Translations under genes and position numbers: made by a program
Source: Leishmania martiniquensis
Taxonomy: Eukaryota > Euglenozoa > Kinetoplastea > Trypanosomatida > Trypanosomatidae
Assembly: GCF_017916325.1 (NCBI RefSeq)
Contig: NC_090142.1
Coordinates: 237,501-282,500, forward strand
DNA: 45,000 nucleotides
Direction: 5' to 3'
Notes under the pieces: model-generated
Database searches by the model: none
What the model saw: the letters and a program-made list of their open reading frames with translations, nothing else
What the model was told of the DNA's origin: nothing
Shown here: positions 29,078 through 39,502 of the stretch, piece after piece
Position numbering within the stretch: the stretch's first letter is position 1
How the letters are laid out: every line of letters begins with the position of its first letter

Positions 29078-32000
29078 ATGGACCGCTACTGCGTCTTGCG
29101 TCAGGGGCGTCGCGGAGGCCAGGTGCGGCGTAGCCTTTCCTGGAGCTTTGCGGCCACGGTGGGGGCTCTCGCCATACTTGCAAGCGTCACTGCACGAGCC
29201 GTTCTTGCGGAAGTGGAGGATGACGCGTCCTGGCAGTCGGTGGACACCCGCGGCAGCGGGGTGAGTGATGCCATGGCGAATGCATCGGCTGCACGTGTGA
29301 ATGAGCCGCATGCGTCAGCCGTGGGGGCCGCTCTTACGCTGACCGGTGGTTTTCCGCAAGGCGGCGACGACACAGCGTCGAGGCCGCCAGAGGCCCTGCG
29401 CAGCCACCAGGAGCACCACAAACAAGGTGCCGGGCACACGGGTGAGCTGTACGCAGACACAGTGTCAATCAAGGAGGCTGTAGAGAGCGATACAGCAGTG
29501 GCTTCTACTCCCCCTTCTCCCCCTCCATCAGAGGCCTCGACGGCGAAGTCTGTCGTCGTGGAAGACGACCGGACTGAGCCGCCACTGGAAGAGGATGTGC
29601 CGGCGCGATCAGTATCGCACGGTGCCCCGTACAGCGGCGAGGAAGGAGGCCGGCTACATGAGCAGCGGCGTATGACCGAGTTGACGGCCACCGCCCCGTC
29701 ACCTGTGCATGCCGACGGCACCAGCGGCACAGATGTACGTGACACATGTGCGGCTGCTGTGGCTAAAGAGCCCGCGGCTGCTTCCTACTACAACGCCGGC
29801 CAAGACGCTGCTGCTGCGCGGTCACCGAATGACATTGTGGCCCCATCGCATCCACGAGTGCTGCCCGCCTTCGACGAGGCCGCCGCGTCCACCTCTGCGT
29901 GGGGGAAAGGGAGCTCACCCGCATTGCCGAGGCCACAGGCGGAGGCGCCGAAGTGGCCACCACTGGAGGACGTTAACGCGCCCCGGCAGTGGTCAGGGAG
30001 TGGAGAGGCTGGGGGTGGTCGTGCAACGCACGACGTGGATGGCGCGACGGCTGATGATCGGGTCCTCAGCGGCATTGCGGGCTCCTCGTCGCACGAGGTG
30101 TGTCCTGCAGAGACACCGTTGCCTGAAGCGGAGTTGGCGGCAGAGAGGCTCGAGGCATCTGCAGCGCCTTCCGCGGATGCGATGCCTGCGGAGGTGCCCG
30201 GAATCGAGCACGCTGTAGGGCGGCTGGAGGAGGACGATGGGCCCAGCGCCGTGAAAGCAGCGTATGCTGCCTCCGAGGAGGCACGCGCAGAGGAGCGCGG
30301 GCGTGATGACCTCAATTTCAGTGTTCGCGTACCCATGCCGACGAGGACGGACGACGAAGCGGCCGCTTACGCGCGCTCGAGAGAAGGCCACGCCGCTCCT
30401 TCCGCAGATGTTTACCCTCCCAGGCAGAAGGAAGAGGCGGTGGCGCCGGCGGAGGCGGCTGCCCAGTCCTACGAGAGGCCGGATGGCACTGCTGCTGCTG
30501 ATGTTGCTTTCACGGGCGAGGCGGAGATCGCTGCCAAGGTGGCGGCTTTTGATCTGGACGAAGACGAGGATGACAGGGTGGGGGAGCAAGGGGAGAGGCT
30601 CGAATCGTCTTCACCGGCCTCTGCCACGATCACCGCGCCCAGTGGCCGCGACACTGCGCGGTATCATCCCAACGAACAGCACCGACTGCGCTCTCGATCC
30701 TCACCCCCATCTCGACTCGCGCTATCCTACCTCTATTACCACGCGCTGGAGGCGCTCTACGTGGAGGAGAACATCACACTCTTTGTGCAGCGCGCCCGTG
30801 ACATGGCGCCGTACGGACATGCGCGGTTGAATTGGCTTCTTGGGGTGCTGCACGCCTACGGCGTCGGCGTCCCTCACAGCGAGCGTGACGCGCTCATGTA
30901 CTACTCCTTCGCCGCCATGGAGGCTGTACCGGAGGCGCACATGGCGCTCGGGTACCGATACAAGCTCGGTCTAGGCGTCGTGGAGAGCTGTGAGAGCGCA
31001 CTGGCGCACTACCGGGAGGCAGCCGACGCGGTGGCTATGACGTACGACGGCACTGCTGCTGCCTCTGTCGATGGCGTGACTGCGATGACCGCTGGCGCTA
31101 AGACGATTGGGAGCGGTAAGGGCGGCCGTAGCGGGTCGACCTCCTTTTTCGCGTACCGCGACGACGCCGCCGCGTCTGACATGCGCCAAGAGCGCCGGCT
31201 GGATATGATGGGCCTCAAGTATCAGGCGGACATTGGCAACGTGAACGCGCTGCTCACTCTCGGGTACCTCCTCCTCAAAGGTGATTATCAGGTGATGCGC
31301 AATGGGCGCCGCGCTGCTGCGTACTTCGAGACGGCCGCGGAGAAGGGCAGCGCACGAGCGCATGGCGCGTTGGGTCAGCTGTACATGGCTGGTGACCCGT
31401 CTATCAGCCCACCACTGCTGCCCGACCTGCAGCGGGCCCTTCACCACTTCCGCCTAGGCGCTCTACAGAATGATCCGCTGTCCCTGAATGGAATAGGCTT
31501 TCTCCACGCGATCGGATACCTTTATCAAGACAAGCGCCAAGGCGTCACTGGCAACAACAACACAACAGGCGCGCCGGGAATCAGCGACGAGGCTGCGGAG
31601 TCGACGTCGAACGGCCCGCCAGACTTCGTGACGGCGTCGCAGTACTTCTACCGAAGCCACTGCGCTGAGGGGCTGTACAACCTCGGCGTCCTTTTCCTGC
31701 ACGGTCGTGGGGTGGCGCTGGATAAGAAGCAGGCGCGCCGTCTCTTCGAAAAGGCAGCGAAGCAGGGCAGCGTACTGGCGCAGTGGCAGCTGGCGAACAT
31801 GTTGAGCGAGGCCGCCAATGACGGTAGCGGCATAGGGGTGGCAGAGTGCGAGCGGGCGCTGGCGCTGTACCAGCGCACCGCGTCCTTTGGGACTTGGCAG
31901 CACCGCGCCTCAGGCAACCTCCGCTCAGGAGGTGGCACCGACGTCGGCGCAAGCGATGCGGGCATGGGGCCACAATCGCAGCGCCATGGCCAGGCAGAGG

Positions 32001-33412
32001 GAAGGACGGGTGCCGGTGTAGAGGGCGACGCGCGACTCTTGGAGAGGGCGGGGGCCAGACACTTGTCCTCGCGCGACGGCAGCCCGGACGAGGGTGATGG
32101 CCCCGGCGCCGACGGTGGCGGTGACGCAAGCCATCTTGACGAGCTCGTGCGGCCGCGCTCGGAGGCGGAGTACCAGCTGCTCGTGACCGGCCTCATAGAC
32201 CGCCTGCACGCCGTGGAGGAGGCGCTGGTGCTGTCGGACGAGGGGGAGGGCCCAACCACGGTATCGCTGGCCTCCTTCGTTGAACTGCTCAGCTTAGCTG
32301 AGACGGGCGACGCGGCCGCCCCATGGCTAGCCGCCCAGTACGTTGATGAATACCTCGAGGTGGCGGACGCGACCCTGCGAGGCGGCAGGCGCGTTGGTGA
32401 GAACGGGGCGGTCCCTCTCTTGTGGCCTTCGACCTCCGCGCCAGGGGAGACGTCGGAGTACCTCTCCGGCGAGGCCGCCACCAGTGAGCTGCTATATCAT
32501 CTGCTACAGCGCACCGTGCTGCATCACACGCACTCGCACGCCACACTCGGGGCTGCGTATCTGAGACTCGGCAACTTCTACTACTATGGCGAGTCTCCCC
32601 TGTACGGGGTGGACATGGAGCGTGCACTGGCATACTACCGTATCGCTGGCGATCACCATTACAACGCGCAGGCGCTCTTCAACGTGGGCTTTATGTACCA
32701 GCTGGGCCTTCACATGGCCCCTCGCGCAACACGGGTGGTGGGAGGCATGTCCACACAGGAAATGTCGGAGCGACCGGGCGTGCTGCAGCACTACACCAGC
32801 AGCCCTATAGGGGCGGAGTGGAAGGTGCACTCGAACCCGCCCGAATACCTGCGGGCGTCGCCAGCTTTCCACCTCGCTATCAAGGCTGCGACCAACGCGT
32901 GGAACCGCGCCAGCGAGGACCCGATGGCGCGCGGCGTCGATGTGTACCTTGCGTGGAAGTATTACAAGGCGTCACTGAAGCAGGAGGAGCGGGGCTCCAT
33001 GGCGGTGCGATTCGCCTTGGCGGTGCTAAACGTGCAGTGGTCGATACGGCACTTTGGCGTAGCTGAGGTGCTGTCAAAGTTGGCGGCGTTGACGTCCCCC
33101 TCGGCTTCTCCTCCGACCTCTGCCGACTCCGCGTCCTCTGAGGCTGAGGCAGGGGCTCAAGACGCTGACGTTCCGCTATCGGCTGGTGCGGGGGGTGCCC
33201 AGACGGCGCAACCGGACAGCCACCATGCTCTTCAGAGATCACTGAGCTCGCTGATCACCATGCTCCGCCTTGTATGGGACGAATTCATGAAGAATGCGGT
33301 GCGTGTCGTGAAGGCGATGCGCTCATGGTACGGGCCGTTGGAGGACGCGGTGCTGTACGGCGCCATCTCCGCTGTTGTCGTTGGGCTGCTCATTCGGCAT
33401 CATGTCGCATGA
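29078..33412 (+). CDS. HRD3: SEL1L/HRD3-type ER-associated degradation receptor
   Basis: A 1,444-residue type I membrane protein. A signal peptide is visible at the N-terminus (basic RRGGQVRR, then hydrophobic WSFAATVGALAILASVTARA, ending near residue 44). The C-terminus has one hydrophobic helix (about 1423-1440). Residues about 50-560 are low-complexity and acidic. From about residue 580 SEL1-type repeats follow, for example AHMALGYRYKLGLGVVESCE, ALLTLGYLLLKGD, LYNLGVLFLHGRGVALDKK and LRLGNFYYYGESPLYGVDME. The GYRY...GVV.SCESAL.HYR pattern is diagnostic of SEL1L/HRD3 rather than generic SEL1 proteins. Known homologues sit in the ER membrane with the HRD1 ubiquitin ligase and pass misfolded luminal proteins to it. 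Glu/Asp/Gly/Ser-rich inserts occur between repeats. The ATG at 29078 is the one that starts just before the signal peptide. Confidence 0.92.
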   Translation: MDRYCVLRQGRRGGQVRRSLSWSFAATVGALAILASVTARAVLAEVEDDASWQSVDTRGSGVSDAMANASAARVNEPHASAVGAALTLTGGFPQGGDDTASRPPEALRSHQEHHKQGAGHTGELYADTVSIKEAVESDTAVASTPPSPPPSEASTAKSVVVEDDRTEPPLEEDVPARSVSHGAPYSGEEGGRLHEQRRMTELTATAPSPVHADGTSGTDVRDTCAAAVAKEPAAASYYNAGQDAAAARSPNDIVAPSHPRVLPAFDEAAASTSAWGKGSSPALPRPQAEAPKWPPLEDVNAPRQWSGSGEAGGGRATHDVDGATADDRVLSGIAGSSSHEVCPAETPLPEAELAAERLEASAAPSADAMPAEVPGIEHAVGRLEEDDGPSAVKAAYAASEEARAEERGRDDLNFSVRVPMPTRTDDEAAAYARSREGHAAPSADVYPPRQKEEAVAPAEAAAQSYERPDGTAAADVAFTGEAEIAAKVAAFDLDEDEDDRVGEQGERLESSSPASATITAPSGRDTARYHPNEQHRLRSRSSPPSRLALSYLYYHALEALYVEENITLFVQRARDMAPYGHARLNWLLGVLHAYGVGVPHSERDALMYYSFAAMEAVPEAHMALGYRYKLGLGVVESCESALAHYREAADAVAMTYDGTAAASVDGVTAMTAGAKTIGSGKGGRSGSTSFFAYRDDAAASDMRQERRLDMMGLKYQADIGNVNALLTLGYLLLKGDYQVMRNGRRAAAYFETAAEKGSARAHGALGQLYMAGDPSISPPLLPDLQRALHHFRLGALQNDPLSLNGIGFLHAIGYLYQDKRQGVTGNNNTTGAPGISDEAAESTSNGPPDFVTASQYFYRSHCAEGLYNLGVLFLHGRGVALDKKQARRLFEKAAKQGSVLAQWQLANMLSEAANDGSGIGVAECERALALYQRTASFGTWQHRASGNLRSGGGTDVGASDAGMGPQSQRHGQAEGRTGAGVEGDARLLERAGARHLSSRDGSPDEGDGPGADGGGDASHLDELVRPRSEAEYQLLVTGLIDRLHAVEEALVLSDEGEGPTTVSLASFVELLSLAETGDAAAPWLAAQYVDEYLEVADATLRGGRRVGENGAVPLLWPSTSAPGETSEYLSGEAATSELLYHLLQRTVLHHTHSHATLGAAYLRLGNFYYYGESPLYGVDMERALAYYRIAGDHHYNAQALFNVGFMYQLGLHMAPRATRVVGGMSTQEMSERPGVLQHYTSSPIGAEWKVHSNPPEYLRASPAFHLAIKAATNAWNRASEDPMARGVDVYLAWKYYKASLKQEERGSMAVRFALAVLNVQWSIRHFGVAEVLSKLAALTSPSASPPTSADSASSEAEAGAQDADVPLSAGAGGAQTAQPDSHHALQRSLSSLITMLRLVWDEFMKNAVRVVKAMRSWYGPLEDAVLYGAISAVVVGLLIRHHVA

Positions 33413-33649
33413 TGCTCTCTGTGTATGCGTCGGTGTCTGTTGGGGAGGGGGGAAGCTCTGGCAGACGTAGCGTGCGGGTAACGGGGGGGGTAGCCGCAGT
33501 CTGTCGGAGGATGTGCTCTGTGGCTGCATCACACCTCCGCCAGTCCCCCACGCTCACTCGCTCCCCCCCATACATACACAAAGCGAAGCGGAGAAGCGAA
33601 GGCACGAGTGGGCAACTCTCGCCCTTTCTCACTCCCAGTGGTATTGTCC

Positions 33650-33667
33650 GTGTGTGTGTGTGTGTGT
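33650..33667. repeat. TG microsatellite
   Basis: GT dinucleotide tract about 240 nt downstream of the HRD3-like stop codon. Confidence 0.85.
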
Positions 33668-34860
33668 TGCATTCGTCGCGCTCGCCCCCCTTTTCTTTCT
33701 TTCACCCCCCGTGCGTACGTACGCGCATCGAACCGCTCGCTGCTGTTGATGTGTGTTTCTCCACTTTCTCTTCTCGTGCGTGCGCGCGTCTTCTGCTCTT
33801 CTTGCGGGAGGAGCCTTTTGTTGTTGCTGCCCGATCGAAGCTATCCACAGTTGCACACGCACCCACACACACACGCACGGAGACGCGCGAGCTGTGGCAT
33901 TCACCGATGGAGGCAGGGGGTGACCTGCCAGGCCGTGGTGGCGCGCTGCGCGACAAGCCACCTGTGCGCGTGTGAGCGCATCCTCTCACATCCACGAGGC
34001 ACTCCGCCGCTCACACGCATGAGCCTTTTCGCTGGAGGTCCCTTCCGCTAGTACTTCTCTGCGGCCACTGCTGTGCTGCTGCCGTGCCCCCTTCACCATC
34101 CGCCGCTCATGGACTCGGAGCACAGGCGAGCAGACCGGGAGGAGCGCACGCCTGTTTTCTCCCCTCTTCTTTCCCCCACCGCCCGCGTTTCTACGTCAGA
34201 TGTGCTTCTCTGCGCACGCGCGCACCCCTCCCCCTCTTGTTGTATGCGTACTCCTGCAGCCGAACTCGAAGCTCACACAACGCACACAGTGGCTAAGCAA
34301 AGAAATAGCCTTTGTGAAGTACGCGCCTCGTCGATTCCTTTCTCATCTTTTTTTTCCGTATGGTTGGAGCGGCTGCCGTTCCTGCCCGCCCGCGTTCATT
34401 CTCATCGACGCACGTGTGCCGCTCTTGGTGTTTGCGGCGATCCGCGACGCACGTAACTCACCGTTGTCTCCGTACTTGCCGGCCCCCTACGCCCGCTTTC
34501 CTCTATCCTTCGCTCTTGAACGAAACGGAAAGAGAGGGTGCGGGACGCAACAACAACAAAAAACAGTGGCGTGCGCGAACCTCTGGCGATCACAGACCTC
34601 TCACATACGCGCCCCCCGGTGCCCTTCTCTTGGCGCGCTTTCCTTTCTGCGCGTTTGTGTGCATCTGGATGCTTGCATCGCCCCTATCGCTTCACGGCTC
34701 ACACAGCTCCCCACTTCTCCCCCCTTCCCCCCATCGCACCAGCGCGTCCGTGGCATACGCACACACAGACGCACATCAGCTCGTCATTGACGCAGTACGA
34801 AACGAGTTCGTCGGTCTGTGCCGCATTTCTCCGCTCCCCCCCATCCCCTCTCGCTACCTG

Positions 34861-34899
34861 CGCCACCGCCTTCTTCCCCTTTCCACGCGCCTTCGGTAG
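34861..34899 (+). promoter_or_regulatory. Candidate trans-splice acceptor for the ETF-QO gene
   Basis: A pyrimidine-rich stretch (CTTCTTCCCCTTTCC and following) ends with GGTAG, AG at 34898-34899, giving a 5' UTR of about 96 nt. Confidence 0.5.
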
Positions 34900-34995
34900 A
34901 CATAAAGACACACACACACACACTAACAGACACGCCCAGGCTTACTCGCGCGCGGCCGCACCAACGGTGGCGTAGAGCATCTTTGCTGGGCTGTG

Positions 34996-36720
34996 ATGCT
35001 CCGGTGGAGTTCGCGACACTTCTGTGCCGCAGCCGCAGCGGCGAGATCAGAGGTGCCTCGAGGCGTCGAGGAATTCGATGTCGTCGTTGTCGGCGGCGGC
35101 CCCTCGGGGCTCTCGGCTGCCATACGACTGAAGCAGCTCGCCGGAGACCAGAAGGACTCTTTCCGCGTCGGCCTCATCGAGAAAGGGAGCGAGCTCGGCG
35201 CCCACACGCTCTCCGGCGCCTGCGTGGAGCCGCACGGGCTGGATGAGCTGCTGCCCGGATGGCGCGCGCAGGCGGGCAGCATTCTTTCCAGCATGACACC
35301 CGTGACGACGGACGCCTTTTATGTGCTCACTGGGCCCTCGCGCAGTCTTAAGGTGCCGTGGCTACCCTCGACGCTACACAACGGTGGCAACTACATCACC
35401 TCTCTCGGTGGCGTGTGCAAGTGGCTTGGCGAGCAAGCCGAGGCCCTCGGGGTCGAGATCTACCCTGGCTTTGCGGCGGCGGACGTCGTCGTTGATGATG
35501 CCACCGGCGCCGTGACTGGGGTGCAGCTGAATGACATGGGCGTGGACCGAAACGGAAGACGAACGGCGCAGTACGAGCCCGGCATGACTTTCCGCGCAAA
35601 GCAGACGGTCTTCGCCGAGGGTTGCCGCGGCTCCTGCACCAAGAAGCTCGAGAAGCGCTTTGGGCTGCGTGCTGCCGACAACCCGCAGACGTTCGGGCTC
35701 GGCATCAAGGAGGTGTGGGAGGTGCCCAAGGAGCAGCACCGCCCAGGCACTGTCATGCACACGGTTGGGTGGCCGACGACGGATAAGGGGCACCACAACA
35801 CCTACGGCGGCGCCTTCCTCTACCACTACGGCGACGGCCTTATCTCGTGCGGCTACGTGGTGGGCCTCGACTACTCGAATCCATACTGCCGCCCGTACAT
35901 GGAGATGCAGAAGTGGAAGACGCATGCCCTCATCCGCGCGCAGCTGCAGGGCGGCCGACCAATCCTCTACGGTGCCCGCTCGTTGGTCGAGGGCGGCTTC
36001 AGCGCGCTGCCGAAGCTACACTTCCCTGGCGGTGTGCTGGTAGGCGACTGCGCCGGCTTCTTGAACCTCCCCAAGATCAAAGGCACGCACACGGCAATGA
36101 AGTCGGGGATGCTCGCCGCCGAGGCCATCTACGAGGACGCCTTCAAGGGCGGCAAAGAGGAAGCGGCCAGCGGTGTGGAGTGCAAGAGCTACGCCGACCA
36201 CTTCCGGAACAGCTGGCTGTACAATGAGCTATACACGGTGCGCAACGTGCGGCAGAGCTTCCACAAGAGCTTTACGTGGGGCATGATCTACACCAGCATC
36301 ACCTCTTTCCTGTCGAGGGGCCGCGAGCCGTGGACGCTGAGGCACACCACACCGGACAACTTGTCGCTGAAGCCGGCAAAAGACTGCGTGGAGATCGAGT
36401 ACCCGAAGCCGGACGGCAAGCTTACCTTTGACCTGCTCACGAACCATAGCCGTAGTGGGACGGCCCACAACGCTGACCAGCCGTGCCATCTGCGCCTGAA
36501 GGACCCCCGAGTGGCGGAGGAGGTGAACCTCAAGAGGTACGCCGGGCCGGAGTCGCGCTTCTGCCCGGCCGGCGTCTACGAGTTTGCTGACGGCAAGCTC
36601 ATCATCAACGCGCAGAACTGTCTCCACTGCAAGGCCTGCGACATCAAAGACCCGACGCAGAACATCGACTGGACGGTGCCCGAGGGCGGCGGCGGTCCCA
36701 ACTACCAGGGCCAGATGTGA
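34996..36720 (+). CDS. ETFDH: Electron transfer flavoprotein:ubiquinone oxidoreductase, mitochondrial
   Basis: A 574-residue flavo-iron-sulfur enzyme that passes electrons from reduced ETF, and hence from acyl-CoA and other dehydrogenases, to ubiquinone at the mitochondrial inner membrane. The N-terminus (MLRWSSRHFCAAAAAARS) looks like a short transit peptide. The FAD dinucleotide-binding motif VVVVGGGPSGLSAA lies at about 29-42, followed by an acidic-ended strand (GLIEKGSELGAHTLSGA). GGVLVGDCAGFLN is the second FAD contact motif. The 4Fe-4S ligands are Cys523, Cys542, Cys545 and Cys548 (FCPAGVYEF and NCLHCKACDIKDP), and the protein ends in the family-typical GGGGPNYQGQM. It is slightly shorter than the human precursor. 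The first ATG of the frame is 34996; the GTG immediately before it is not a plausible start. The identification is secure. Confidence 0.97.
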   Translation: MLRWSSRHFCAAAAAARSEVPRGVEEFDVVVVGGGPSGLSAAIRLKQLAGDQKDSFRVGLIEKGSELGAHTLSGACVEPHGLDELLPGWRAQAGSILSSMTPVTTDAFYVLTGPSRSLKVPWLPSTLHNGGNYITSLGGVCKWLGEQAEALGVEIYPGFAAADVVVDDATGAVTGVQLNDMGVDRNGRRTAQYEPGMTFRAKQTVFAEGCRGSCTKKLEKRFGLRAADNPQTFGLGIKEVWEVPKEQHRPGTVMHTVGWPTTDKGHHNTYGGAFLYHYGDGLISCGYVVGLDYSNPYCRPYMEMQKWKTHALIRAQLQGGRPILYGARSLVEGGFSALPKLHFPGGVLVGDCAGFLNLPKIKGTHTAMKSGMLAAEAIYEDAFKGGKEEAASGVECKSYADHFRNSWLYNELYTVRNVRQSFHKSFTWGMIYTSITSFLSRGREPWTLRHTTPDNLSLKPAKDCVEIEYPKPDGKLTFDLLTNHSRSGTAHNADQPCHLRLKDPRVAEEVNLKRYAGPESRFCPAGVYEFADGKLIINAQNCLHCKACDIKDPTQNIDWTVPEGGGGPNYQGQM

Positions 36721-38163
36721 GGGCGCCTTCCCCCCTTCCTCCCATTTTTTCTTTGGTCGCTGCAGCGTGAGCGTGCGGCATCGGTGCTGGAAGAGGGAGG
36801 GGGGAGGAGGGCGTGGGGGTGTAAAGGAAAAATGGCTGCAGGGCGAGGAGGGGGAAGAGACGGGGTGGGGTGGGAGGGGGGGCAGCACCGCCGATCGTGC
36901 CCCCTTCGCTCTTCCCCGAACACTCACACACGCAGTTTCTCTGCTGTCTGTTGAAAGTTGCCCGCCCCCCCTCTTTCTCTCTACGTGTGCGTGTGTCTCG
37001 ATCGTTCGGTCTCGTGTACGAATGTGCGCGGATGCGCACCTCGTTGCTATTGCGCTCTGCCCTCCTCTGGCTCTGTTCCACGGAGGTGTCCTCCCCCTCC
37101 CCTTCCCGCTCTTTTCCCTCTGACGTGGGAGTGGCGCTTGTGATGAGGCTGTGGTAAGGGGGGCTTGGGCGTATAGATGCGCAACAACAAAAATCTGCGG
37201 CCGCATACCCCCTCCACCCTTCCTTTCTCGTAGCGGCTGGCGGCAGCGATGCGCATGTAGGTGTGTTGCGAGGAGAGGGGAGGCGTGGAGGGCGGTAACT
37301 GCGCACGGCGGCGGGCCTGCGCGCCCACACACAGAGGGGGCCTGTGGATCCTCCTGACGGCAATGCTTTGGGACGTGCCACCGACTGCGGTGGTGCTCGT
37401 GCTGACTCTGGCGGCGTGTAGTGTTTGTGTATGTGCGAGTGCGCGCTCTCAGGTCTCTCCACTGGTGCTGTTGTTGTACAAGTGCTTCTGCATATTCTCC
37501 TATAAACCGTTCACTCCGTTTCAGCGTGCGTCTGTGCTTCGCCCCTTTCCCACTGCTCGCTCTCTTCCCGCGCTGATTGCATGCTGCCCCAGAGAACTCG
37601 AGTAGAGAGAGAGCGGGACGAGAGCGAGGAGAGCCAAAGGAGGGGAGGGACGTGCCGCATCAGAACGGAATTGCAAAGCTGTGAAAAAAAAAGTAGAAGA
37701 GAAGCGCGCAGGGCGAACAGGTGCGGGTCCATCACGGCCAGCTGTGACGACTTCGTGCCTCCCGAACCGATAGGTGCCGCGAACGGGCGCTTGTACCCTC
37801 TCTCTGGCCACATGGGCGTGTGTACCGTGCCGTGTTGGCGCCTGTGTGTGCAGGGTCCAATCTACCCCCCCTTCCCTCCCTCCCCCTTCCCTCGGTAGTA
37901 GCCGCTTCTATCGAATCGTACCTATACCGTGCGCTGTGCGCCACTCTCTCTCTATATCTGTGTGTGTGTGTGTGCGTGAGCCTCCGTCTCGCTCGTGTGG
38001 TCTTCCCTCGCCATTCCTGCTGCGCCTTCACATCGCCTCTGCGAACCGCAATCGTAACAAAAAAAAACTGTACGGAAAAGAGAACCTTCCGTAGGACACA
38101 CGCATACAAACAGAGAGACAGAGCCAGGCAGACGGACGGACACGTGCGCTTGCTCACGAGGAG
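36721..38163 (+). other. Intergenic region between ETF-QO and the nucleoplasmin-like gene
   Basis: No gene is seen. G-rich patches occur at 36790-36890, an A9 run near 37684-37692, a CT/GT-rich stretch at 37945-37978, an A9 run near 38058-38066, and an acceptor-like pyrimidine tract ends at 37897-37898. Confidence 0.6.
37862..37898 (+). promoter_or_regulatory. Candidate trans-splice acceptor for the nucleoplasmin-like gene
   Basis: An almost pure C/T run of about 30 nt ends in CGGTAG, AG at 37897-37898. The implied 5' UTR is about 265 nt. Confidence 0.55.
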
Positions 38164-38760
38164 ATGCTAAACTGCTTCTTTGGGGCGGAGCTAAAGCCGG
38201 ATGGTGTCCCGGTGAGCTTCGCCATCCCGAAGGGGACGTCTCTCGTCATCACGCAGTGCGCTGTCACGAGTGTGGTGCCGCCACAGCAGTCGCCCCGGTC
38301 GCCGGCAGATACCGATGCGTCTTCTTCGCCGTCGGTCGCGGCCCAGGCGTACAGCCCTGTTACCCTGTGCGTGCAGGGTCACGGCTTGCCGACTCGCTTC
38401 GCTGTCTGCTCCTTGTCCCCGGCACAGAAAATCACGTACTGCCCCTTACAGCTTCTTTTCTCTGAGCCCGTGTCGTTTGTGCTCGTGCCACAGACCGGCT
38501 CTTCGGCCGCTGCAGGCAAGTCGTCGTCACTCCCACCGGCGTCGCAGAGGGGTAAGAAGATGGGGCGTAATGAAAAGCGCGATAAGACTGCAGCGGGCGC
38601 CCATGGAGGTGGCGCAGCAGCGGCTTCTGCTGCGTACCCAACGGTGCACCTGACCGGATACTACGAGCGTGCGGCGGACGAGGACGAGGATGACGGTGTG
38701 GCCATGAGCGCCATGGCGGCAAGCGATGAGGAGAACGAGAATGGATTTGATGAAGCGTAG
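38164..38760 (+). CDS. Nucleoplasmin-like domain protein with acidic tail
   Basis: A 198-residue protein. The N-terminus CFFGAELKPDG (residues 4-14) matches the opening FWG..LKPG of nucleoplasmin-like domains found in insect FKBP39/46, plant HD2 proteins and yeast Fpr3/Fpr4. Further strands follow in family order: LVITQCAVTS (27-36), SPVTLCVQG (64-72), TRFAVCSLSP (77-86), CPLQLLFSEPVSFVLVPQTG (93-112) and VHLTGYYE (161-168). The tail is acidic (DEDEDDG, DEENENGFDE). Two low-complexity inserts separate strands: Ser/Pro-rich at 40-60, and Lys/Ala-rich at 115-158 before the last strand. Nucleoplasmin-like proteins are pentameric histone chaperones or nuclear factors, and nucleoplasmin-like proteins have been described in trypanosomes. 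A nuclear role is inferred. The next gene looks like a diverged relative. Confidence 0.85.
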   Translation: MLNCFFGAELKPDGVPVSFAIPKGTSLVITQCAVTSVVPPQQSPRSPADTDASSSPSVAAQAYSPVTLCVQGHGLPTRFAVCSLSPAQKITYCPLQLLFSEPVSFVLVPQTGSSAAAGKSSSLPPASQRGKKMGRNEKRDKTAAGAHGGGAAAASAAYPTVHLTGYYERAADEDEDDGVAMSAMAASDEENENGFDEA

Positions 38761-39349
38761 CCAAAACAGAGAGCACAGAGAGAGAGCGAAAAAAAGTGAA
38801 TCACTGTGCGGGGCCGAGACGGCGAATGGCGCCTTCCTGTGTATATGCGTGCGTGCGCGATGGCGAGGGGAAGAGAAGGCAGCGGCGGCGGAGTGTGCTC
38901 GAGCCTCTCTGCCCGATTCCTTACCCCCTCCCTTATCTTCGCTCTTAGGTGAAAACGCAAAGAGGAAATCGGCGGGGGTGGGGGGAAGGAGAAGGACCCC
39001 TTGGACATGGCGGCTGACACACACACATACACACACTGACACAGCTACGTGCATGTGTGTGCAGATGTGCGTCTGCGTGCAAAGTTTCGAACGTTTAATG
39101 AATGCGAGTGCAATCGATGGTCCCCTCGAAAGCGCGTTGAATTGACTTCTATCACGAAGCGCACCCCCTTCAAGCGGAGCGTGCTGCTGCTTGCCTCCCG
39201 GCATGCCGAGAGAGGGAGAGAGAGGCGCGGAGGAATATGTGTGCGGGGTATGGGTAATTGGGCGAGGGTGTGTGGTAATGCCAATACACGCGGAACAGAT
39301 GCAGTGGCACGTACACATGGTGAGGCATCCGTGAGGCGATAGGGCCTCC

Positions 39350-39369
39350 CACCTCCGTCAACGGAGGTG
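39350..39369. repeat. Perfect 9-bp inverted repeat
   Basis: CACCTCCGT at 39350-39358 and ACGGAGGTG at 39361-39369 are exact reverse complements separated by 2 nt; as RNA it would fold with an 8-bp stem and 4-nt loop. It lies in the probable 3' UTR of the first nucleoplasmin-like gene. Confidence 0.75.
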
Positions 39370-39482
39370 AAAGAGGAAGCTGAGAGGGGGGGCAGCCGAA
39401 GTGAGCCACCTCCCTTCTACCACCTACTTTCCCACATCTGCGTACGTGCCGCACATCTCTACGCGCCGATCCGCACGGCTGC

Positions 39483-39502
39483 TGTGTGTGTGTGTGTGTG
39501 TG
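39483..39502. repeat. TG microsatellite
   Basis: GT dinucleotide tract followed by GCAG, about 290 nt before the second nucleoplasmin-like gene. Confidence 0.85.

Larger units (their letters stand above)
33413..34995 (+). other. Intergenic region between the HRD3-like and ETF-QO genes
   Basis: No gene is seen. It includes a TG tract at 33650-33667, several CT-rich stretches (around 33690-33715, 34160-34190 and 34700-34740), an A-rich patch at 34550-34565, and an acceptor-like tract ending at 34898-34899. Confidence 0.6.

Noticed and set aside
36229..37332. 367-codon minus-strand open frame overlapping the end of ETF-QO
   Set aside because: Its C-terminal third mirrors the ETF-QO coding sequence and the rest is low-complexity UTR translation.
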